Source: Chryseobacterium sp.
GTDB taxonomy: Bacteria; Bacteroidota; Bacteroidia; Flavobacteriales; Weeksellaceae
Reading direction: 5' to 3'
DNA length: 8,985 nt
NCBI GenBank assembly: GCA_017989575.1
Contig: JAGNPP010000089.1
Span: 1-8,985 of the forward strand
Below the pieces are notes generated by a model. It was given only the letters and a program-made list of their open reading frames with translations, was not told the DNA's origin and did not search any database. Shown one piece after another: positions 1-4,297 of this stretch. Each line of letters opens with the position of its first letter. Positions within the stretch are counted from its first letter, which is position 1. The translations under genes were made by a program, and so were the position numbers.

Positions 1-1
1 T

Positions 2-400
2 ATGAAGGGCGTTGACATCAAAACAAACATCAAAAATAATTTGATTCACGTGGACCCGTTTACATTCAAAGTTTCAGTTTTGAGACCATCCATTAGCGGA
101 ACTACCAGTTTCAACGGTCTACTCGATTTCCGAATCCGAGTTGGCTTACCACCTGGCGGATGGATTGGTTTCCCTGTCGTAGTAACCGGAACGCACGAGA
201 AACCAAAAATCAAAATCTTCAGCAAAACCGGGCAAGGCATTATGGATGCGCTTTACAATACCAAATCCAACAAAGTCATCCGAGAAGAAAAACGGGCTGA
301 GAAAAAATCCCGAGCACAACAACGAAAAGATAAACGCGCTCAGGAAAAGAAAGCTGAGAATGCCGAGAAACAGATTGATAAAGATTTGAAGAAGAAATAA
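2..400 (+). CDS. AsmA-family protein, C-terminal fragment (5' end outside window)
   Basis: This is the last ~132 codons of a gene that begins upstream of the window; the ATG at base 2 is probably an internal Met because the reading frame is open to the window edge. The visible part has a beta-rich stretch ending in a Gly/Pro-rich segment (LPPGGWIGFPVVVTGT, around residues 49-64), then KPKIKIFSKTGQ, which I recognise as the usual end of Bacteroidota AsmA-like proteins. It finishes with a strongly charged Lys/Glu/Arg tail (about residues 90-132), probably helical or coiled coil. AsmA-family proteins are large envelope proteins, anchored in the inner membrane and extending through the periplasm, linked to outer-membrane lipid transport and assembly. 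The family call is by motif memory; the N-terminal anchor cannot be seen. A hairpin terminator follows immediately after the stop codon. Confidence 0.7.
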   Translation: MKGVDIKTNIKNNLIHVDPFTFKVSVLRPSISGTTSFNGLLDFRIRVGLPPGGWIGFPVVVTGTHEKPKIKIFSKTGQGIMDALYNTKSNKVIREEKRAEKKSRAQQRKDKRAQEKKAENAEKQIDKDLKKK

Positions 401-440
401 AAAGGACACTCCATATGTTTATGGAGTGTCCTTTTTATTT
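399..440. terminator. Bidirectional intrinsic terminator between convergent genes
   Basis: Bases 399-414 pair perfectly with 421-436 (16 bp, core AAGGACACTCCAT) around a 6-base loop. A T-rich tail follows on the + strand, and the A-run at 399-403 gives a U-tract when read from the - strand, so it can terminate both convergent genes. The left arm starts in the stop codon of the AsmA gene. The - strand gene's stop codon (419-421) lies at the loop/stem edge, so its last codons form one stem arm. Confidence 0.9.
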
Positions 441-1030
441 TCAAATTCTTGTATAATATCATTTACTACATCAGTAGCATACTTAATTAATAATATACTA
501 TCATCAAATAGGGATTTAATTTCTTTGAAATTGATTACATCAGTCTTATCATTAAAATCTAAATTATCAAAATTAGGTGTTATACCATCATTTTTGACAG
601 GATACCTAAAAGCAGTGGATAATTCATCTAACTTATGAATTGTCTTTTTTAGTTCCGTTAGTTTCTTGTTTAATGTATTAAATTGTTTTATTGTTTCTTT
701 ATCAGCTTGATATTTTTTGAAAATTTCATTCATTTGGGATTCAAATTCTTTATGTAAATCATCTATTTTATGGGCTGCCTTACCTTTATATTCAATTTTT
801 GCCTTTATCCCTGAAACTTTTTCTAATTCAATCAAATTCATTTTGTATCCTAGTTCTAAAGTATGCCTTATTAGAAATGCTAAAGGCAAAGATACTATTG
901 AGATTTCTCCACCTGATATAGATTTAAATATTAGGTTAACGGAATACTCATATTCGCCAAAATATTTATACCATTCTGATTTGTAAGTTAACTTCAAATC
1001 ATAGTTAAGTTCAGATTCTCTTTTTTTCAT
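419..1030 (-). CDS. Hypothetical protein, possibly HEPN-like, A/T-rich
   Basis: A 203-residue, mostly helical, cytosolic protein without signal peptide or membrane segment. I do not recognise a named family. Three features recall HEPN-type helical proteins: FLIRHTLELGYK (residues 52-63, Arg55-His56 and Glu59), HKIDDLHKEF (87-96), and LDELSTAFRYP (134-144). The ribonuclease signature Arg-x(4-6)-His of toxic HEPN proteins is not visible, so catalysis cannot be claimed. Residues 100-135 are Lys/Glu-rich and probably coiled coil. The ATG at 1030 is preceded by A/T-rich DNA with only a weak GAGG-like stretch (1036-1039 region, read in reverse). Base composition is markedly lower in G+C than its neighbours (11 of 60 bases in 481-540 against 24 of 60 in 1681-1740), which hints at acquisition. 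It has no partner gene on its strand, so a toxin-antitoxin role is unsupported. Real-gene status is supported by length, the fit of its end to the terminator, and coherent composition. Confidence 0.6.
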   Translation of the reverse strand: MKKRESELNYDLKLTYKSEWYKYFGEYEYSVNLIFKSISGGEISIVSLPLAFLIRHTLELGYKMNLIELEKVSGIKAKIEYKGKAAHKIDDLHKEFESQMNEIFKKYQADKETIKQFNTLNKKLTELKKTIHKLDELSTAFRYPVKNDGITPNFDNLDFNDKTDVINFKEIKSLFDDSILLIKYATDVVNDIIQEFENKKDTP

Positions 1031-1095
1031 TTATAGAGGATTATAAATTATAATTAATATTGAATTTCATTATATTGTTACATATACCGATGTCG

Positions 1096-1110
1096 CGGAT
1101 TTGTAATCCG
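1096..1110. repeat. Short REP-like palindrome
   Basis: CGGATT and AATCCG form a perfect 6-bp stem around TGT. Palindromes built on cggatt/aatccg occur as dispersed REP-like intergenic repeats in Bacteroidota, as I recall; there is only one copy here, so repetition is inferred and not seen. Confidence 0.35.
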
Positions 1111-1199
1111 TGATTTGTGTATTATAAAAGTAATATTAATTTAAGTATCAATCTAACAAAAACTCATTTCAATACAAAACGACCGTTTACAAACCAAAC

Positions 1200-1332
1200 A
1201 ACTTTGGCGGAAGTTTCCCACGATTCGTGGGAAACAAAACAACTTTTACTTTTGTCACAAAACGAGGGTTTTCAAACCAAAGTAAAAGTCATTTGGTTAC
1301 AAAACCCTAGTTTTATAACCTCCGACAAAGTT
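1200..1332. repeat. Nested inverted-repeat region, possible structured element
   Basis: Several pairings can be read directly. An outer stem joins AACTTTGGCGGA (1200-1211) to TCCGACAAAGTT (1321-1332) with one mismatch. Inside is a perfect 11-bp palindrome, GTTTCCCACGA (1213-1223) with 1225-1235. Next comes a longer hairpin: 1259-1272 with 1301-1314 (14 bp, one mismatch), continued by AACCAAA (1275-1281) with TTTGGTT (1292-1298). An alternative 11-bp pairing joins ACTTTTACTTT (1242-1252) to 1279-1289. Together this would fold as a closed three-way junction. It could be a structured RNA or leader, or a mosaic of dispersed palindromic repeats. Function unknown. Confidence 0.55.
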
Positions 1333-1406
1333 TTGCAGGTCTCAAAACTACTTGCAGAAGAATTATGATGTTTTTCAGAAAATGAATTATTTGTGAACAA
1401 AACTTT

Positions 1407-1435
1407 TTGGTAATTCAGGAAAAGCTTTATTTTTA
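1407..1435 (+). promoter_or_regulatory. Possible Bacteroidota-type promoter for the dehydrogenase gene
   Basis: A TTG (1407-1409) lies 18 bases before TATTTTTA (1428-1435), which differs from the TAnnTTTG -7 consensus only at the last base. The start codon at 1451 would follow a leader of about 10 bases. In such A/T-rich DNA the match may be chance. Confidence 0.3.
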
Positions 1436-1450
1436 GGCAAAACAAAAACA

Positions 1451-2632
1451 ATGTCATACTATCCACTCACCAGCATACCAGATTACTACTCCATAGACAG
1501 CCTATTGACCGAAGAACACAAGCTTATCCGTGAATCTGTTCGCAGTTGGGTGGAAAGTTTCGTAATGCCGAAAATAGACCAAGCAGCGCAAGATCATACG
1601 GATATTCCGGGATTGATGAAGGAATTGGGCAATATCGGTGCTTTGGGTCCTTACATTCCTGAAGAATATGGCGGTCCTGGTCTTGATCAAATTTCTTACG
1701 GATTGATAATGCAAGAATTGGAAAGAGGCGATTCGGCGGTTCGTTCAGCAGCTTCCGTGCAATCTTCTTTAGTAATGTTCCCAATTTTCGAATTCGGATC
1801 TGAAGAACAAAAAAAGAAATATTTACCAAAATTAGCATCAGGTGATTTGATCGGCTGTTTCGGATTGACGGAACCCAATCACGGTTCTGACCCATCCTCA
1901 ATGGAATCAAAATTTACAGACCAAGGCGACCATTATCTTTTGAATGGCGCTAAAATGTGGATTACGAATTCTCCCGTTGCGGACATCGCTGTAGTTTGGG
2001 CAAAAGGCGAAGACGGAAAAGTACGTGGAATGATTCTAGAGCGTGGAATGGAAGGCTTTACCACACCAACTACGCACAACAAATGGAGTTTGAGAGCTTC
2101 CAAAACGGGAGAATTGGTTTTCAATAATGTGAAAGTTCCGAAAGAAAATATGTTGCCAAATGTTGAAGGTTTGAAAGGACCACTTTCTTGTCTCAACTCA
2201 GCAAGATATGGGATTTCTTGGGGCGTAATTGGTGCAGCAATTGACTGTTATTGTACGGCTGTTCAATATTCTAAAGAAAGAAAACAGTTTGGAAAACCAA
2301 TTGGAGGTTTCCAGCTTCAGCAAAAGAAATTAGCAGAATTCCTAACTGAAATTACAAAGTCGCAATTGCTTTGCTTCCAATTAGGAACGCTTAAAAATGC
2401 GCATAAAGCTTCGCCAGCTCAAATCTCAATGGCGAAAAGAAACAACGTAAAAATGGCAATTGATATCGCCAGAGAATCCCGGCAAATGCTTGGTGGAATG
2501 GGAATTATGGGAGAATTTCCGATGATGCGCCACGCTGCCAACCTTGAATCTGTAATTACTTACGAAGGAACACACGATATTCATTTGTTGATCACAGGAA
2601 TGGATATTACAGGCATCAATGCCTTTGGATAG
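1451..2632 (+). CDS. gcdH: Glutaryl-CoA dehydrogenase (acyl-CoA dehydrogenase family)
   Basis: This 393-residue FAD enzyme would oxidise and decarboxylate glutaryl-CoA to crotonyl-CoA plus CO2 in lysine/tryptophan degradation, passing electrons to electron-transfer flavoprotein in the cytoplasm. The sequence is collinear with mitochondrial GCDH minus its targeting peptide. The helical N-terminal domain spans about 15-130 and contains RSAASVQSSLV (98-108), whose Arg98 matches the Arg that binds the glutaryl carboxylate. The beta domain carries GCFGLTEPNHGSDPSSM (135-151) and WITNSP (170-175). The C-terminal helical domain has RKQFGKPI (277-284), QMLGGMGI (345-352) and TYEGTHDIH (370-378), with Glu372 as the catalytic base. 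These features separate it from short-chain acyl-CoA dehydrogenases. The start ATG follows an A-rich leader (AAACAAAAACA); no Shine-Dalgarno is seen. It is a single-gene unit with its own terminator, and no other lysine-degradation genes are in view. Decarboxylating versus non-decarboxylating activity cannot be settled by eye. Confidence 0.93.
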   Translation: MSYYPLTSIPDYYSIDSLLTEEHKLIRESVRSWVESFVMPKIDQAAQDHTDIPGLMKELGNIGALGPYIPEEYGGPGLDQISYGLIMQELERGDSAVRSAASVQSSLVMFPIFEFGSEEQKKKYLPKLASGDLIGCFGLTEPNHGSDPSSMESKFTDQGDHYLLNGAKMWITNSPVADIAVVWAKGEDGKVRGMILERGMEGFTTPTTHNKWSLRASKTGELVFNNVKVPKENMLPNVEGLKGPLSCLNSARYGISWGVIGAAIDCYCTAVQYSKERKQFGKPIGGFQLQQKKLAEFLTEITKSQLLCFQLGTLKNAHKASPAQISMAKRNNVKMAIDIARESRQMLGGMGIMGEFPMMRHAANLESVITYEGTHDIHLLITGMDITGINAFG

Positions 2633-2662
2633 GACCAAATCAATCTTATATATTTTTAACAG

Positions 2663-2692
2663 AAACCTGCGGAATATTTTCGTAGGTTTTTT
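2663..2692 (+). terminator. Intrinsic terminator after the dehydrogenase gene
   Basis: AAACCTGCG (2663-2671) pairs with CGTAGGTTT (2681-2689), 9 bp with one G-U pair and a 9-base loop, followed by a run of T to 2692. It lies 31 bases after the stop codon. Confidence 0.85.
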
Positions 2693-2736
2693 CGTTCCAA
2701 TAGTAAGTGTATCATTATAATATTAAAATTCAAATC

Positions 2737-2884
2737 ACAGGTCGCTCCTACGGAGCTTTAATCATTAATAAATTATATCTATTAACAGTTTACTCCTAAC
2801 GGAGCACGATTTAATCCCCTAGGGATTTACTGTTAATAGAAAAAGAAATCTACCAAAGGGTAAAGCTCCTGAGGAGCGACCTGT
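2737..2884. repeat. Composite palindromic intergenic element
   Basis: Three levels of symmetry are visible. The outer arms 2737-2760 and 2861-2884 (containing GGTCGCTCC and GGAGCGACC) match over 24 bases with two mismatches. The middle arms TCTATTAACAGT (2778-2789) and ACTGTTAATAGA (2829-2840) match perfectly. Inside are two small hairpins, CTCC-TAAC-GGAG (2793-2804) and AATCCC-CTA-GGGATT (2813-2827). The outer arm itself contains CTCC/GGAG half-sites. I recall similar gctcc/ggagc repeats scattered between genes in Flavobacteriia; only one copy is in this window. It encodes no protein. It could be a non-autonomous REP/MITE-like element. Confidence 0.7.
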
Positions 2885-2930
2885 TGATTTATGGTAAAAA
2901 GTTTAAATTCAAAATAATCAACCATTAAAG

Positions 2931-3503
2931 ATGAAAAGATATTTTCTCCTATTTATTCTGATTTCTGCATTAGGTTTCGGACAGAATTTTCCCTCAAAAC
3001 TTTCAAATGCTGCAATCAATCTTACGAAGGATAAAGTGGTTTACGATCCCGCTTATTTCGTTTTGAAATATCCAAACGGCGATGTTCCCGCAGATAAAGG
3101 CGTTTGCACAGACGTCGTGATTCGTGCTTACAGAAAATTAGGAATCGATCTGCAAAAGGAAGTTCACGAAGATATGGCAAAGAATTTCTCAAAATATCCA
3201 AAAAAATGGGGACTGAAAAGACCAGATACCAATATCGACCACAGACGTGTTCCTAATCTTATGGTTTTCTTTTCGAGGTTCGGGAAGGTAAAACCGATAA
3301 CTAATGATGCGATAGATTACGTTCCTGGAGATATTGTCACTTGGGATTTGCCGAAAAACCTTACACATATTGGGATTGTAGTTAATAAAAAATCCCCTGA
3401 TGGTAAACGTTATTTGATTTCACATAACATTGGCGCAGGACAAGTTTTACAAGATTGTCTTTTCAGTTGGACGATTACGGGGCATTATCAATATCAGAAA
3501 TAG
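2931..3503 (+). CDS. DUF1287 exported protein, NlpC/P60-like fold
   Basis: A 190-residue protein with a signal peptide (Lys2-Arg3, then hydrophobic to about residue 16; likely cleavage in GFG-QN near 17), so it should be periplasmic or secreted. The mature part matches the DUF1287 family as I know it: YPNGDVPADKGVCTDVVIRA (residues 47-66, Cys59 as putative nucleophile), VHEDM (78-82), GLKRPDTNIDHRRVPNL (94-110), VPGDIVTWDL (131-140), then LTHIGIV (144-150, His146) and YLISHNIGAG (161-170, His165). Cys plus His fits the papain-like NlpC/P60 superfamily, whose members cut peptidoglycan peptides, but no exact reaction is established for DUF1287. Length is normal and the protein complete. The ATG follows an A-rich stretch with only a poor promoter match (TTG at 2884, TAAATTCA at 2904). 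The amidase gene starts 28 bases after the stop, suggesting co-transcription and a shared cell-wall role. Confidence 0.88.
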   Translation: MKRYFLLFILISALGFGQNFPSKLSNAAINLTKDKVVYDPAYFVLKYPNGDVPADKGVCTDVVIRAYRKLGIDLQKEVHEDMAKNFSKYPKKWGLKRPDTNIDHRRVPNLMVFFSRFGKVKPITNDAIDYVPGDIVTWDLPKNLTHIGIVVNKKSPDGKRYLISHNIGAGQVLQDCLFSWTITGHYQYQK

Positions 3504-3531
3504 AAGTTATTTTAAGTAAATTTGAGGCATT

Positions 3532-4182
3532 ATGAAAAAGATTTTTCAATTTTTATTTCTGAGTTTCTACTTTCTATTTCAGGCTCAAAGCTTAAAAATC
3601 ATTCAAAAACCGATTGATTATTCTAAAGAAAAAATCAAATTGAGTTTGGAATATATGAAAGAACATCACGGTTTAGATCAGAAAACGCCGAAGATTACAC
3701 CGAAAATCGTCGTGTTGCATTACACAGCTGGCGGAACTGTGGAATCCAATTTCAAATACTTTAATAATCTCCATCTTGAAAATCAAAGATCCACACTGAA
3801 AAAACAGAGTTCACTTAATGTTTCTGCTCATTTCATCATCGATAGAGATGGAACAATCTATCAATTGGTAGATCCAGAACTATTCGCCAGACACACCATT
3901 GGACTGAATTATTGTGCCATCGGCGTAGAAAATATCGGAAGTAAATCTCAACCATTGACCGACAAACAAGTGGAAGCCAATGCAGAACTGGTAAAATATT
4001 TAAGCAAAAAATATCCTATCGACTATCTTATCGGACATTCCGAATATGGTGCTTTCCGGAATTCTAAACTTTGGAAGGAATCTGACCCGAAATATTTCAC
4101 AGGAAAAGCAGATCCGGGTAATGACTTTATGAAAAAAGTAAGAGCTAAAGTGACGGATTTGAAATTAAAGAGTCAGCCTTGA
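3532..4182 (+). CDS. Exported N-acetylmuramoyl-L-alanine amidase (Amidase_2, zinc)
   Basis: A 216-residue protein that should cleave the bond between N-acetylmuramic acid and L-Ala in peptidoglycan or its fragments. Residues 1-18 form a signal peptide (Lys2-Lys3, Phe/Leu-rich core, cleavage likely at QA-QS), placing it in the periplasm, unlike cytosolic AmpD. The Amidase_2 fold spans about 55-205. The motifs are VVLHYTAGG (60-68, zinc His63), SAHFIIDRDGTIYQLVD (98-114), ARHTIGLN (119-126), IGVEN (130-134, Glu133 equivalent to the AmpD catalytic Glu), IGHSEY (167-172, zinc His169) and GKADPG (191-196, Lys192 catalytic, Asp194 third zinc ligand). All catalytic positions are intact. It lies 28 bases after the DUF1287 gene on the same strand and probably shares its transcript. 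A TAAATTTG box at 3517-3524 lacks a partner TTG. Cell-wall recycling, remodelling or attack on other bacteria are all possible. Confidence 0.92.
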   Translation: MKKIFQFLFLSFYFLFQAQSLKIIQKPIDYSKEKIKLSLEYMKEHHGLDQKTPKITPKIVVLHYTAGGTVESNFKYFNNLHLENQRSTLKKQSSLNVSAHFIIDRDGTIYQLVDPELFARHTIGLNYCAIGVENIGSKSQPLTDKQVEANAELVKYLSKKYPIDYLIGHSEYGAFRNSKLWKESDPKYFTGKADPGNDFMKKVRAKVTDLKLKSQP

Positions 4183-4201
4183 TATAATGCGAAATTATTC
4201 T

Positions 4202-4276
4202 CAATTTTGTCATTCCGTAGGAATCTAAACTTTTTTATTTTCAGCGTGTTGAGATTCCTACGGAATGAGAAAATTG
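4202..4276. repeat. Long inverted repeat between convergent genes
   Basis: Bases 4202-4226 and 4252-4276 are inverted copies over 25 bases with one mismatch (core CATTCCGTAGGAATCT), around a 25-base loop. Palindromes with this core are familiar to me as dispersed intergenic repeats of Flavobacteriia. It fills the gap between the amidase gene and the convergent AddB-like gene and could act as a weak two-way terminator, although no good T-run follows either arm. Confidence 0.75.
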
Positions 4277-4297
4277 TGTTTTACAAAAATGTAGAAA

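Larger units (their letters stand above)
1031..1450. other. Gene-free stretch with palindromes
   Basis: This 420-base stretch separates the A/T-rich hypothetical gene from the acyl-CoA dehydrogenase gene. It holds a small REP-like hairpin (1096-1110), a cluster of nested inverted repeats (1200-1332) and a possible promoter near 1407-1435. An 83-codon open frame crosses 1117-1368, but its sequence is dictated by the palindromes and looks like no protein I know, so I do not call it a gene. Confidence 0.6.

Noticed and set aside
146..409. Hydrophobic 87-codon open frame opposite the AsmA end
   Set aside because: The Phe/Leu-rich sequence is simply the complement of the Lys/Glu-rich tail of the AsmA protein.
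419..1030. HEPN-MNT style toxin-antitoxin system
   Set aside because: No nucleotidyltransferase or other partner gene is adjacent, and the Arg-x(4-6)-His motif is missing.
1117..1368. Open frame of 83 codons between the hypothetical gene and gcdH
   Set aside because: Its sequence is largely set by the nested palindromes, it has no recognisable motif or good start context, and it overlaps nothing conserved that I know; best seen as repeat DNA.
1096..2884. CRISPR array or insertion sequence, suggested by several repeats
   Set aside because: The palindromes are different from each other and not regularly spaced, and no transposase or cas gene is present.
3517..3524. Perfect TAAATTTG (-7 consensus) before the amidase gene
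   Set aside because: No TTG lies 17-23 bases upstream, and it is only seven bases before the ATG, so co-transcription with the DUF1287 gene is simpler.
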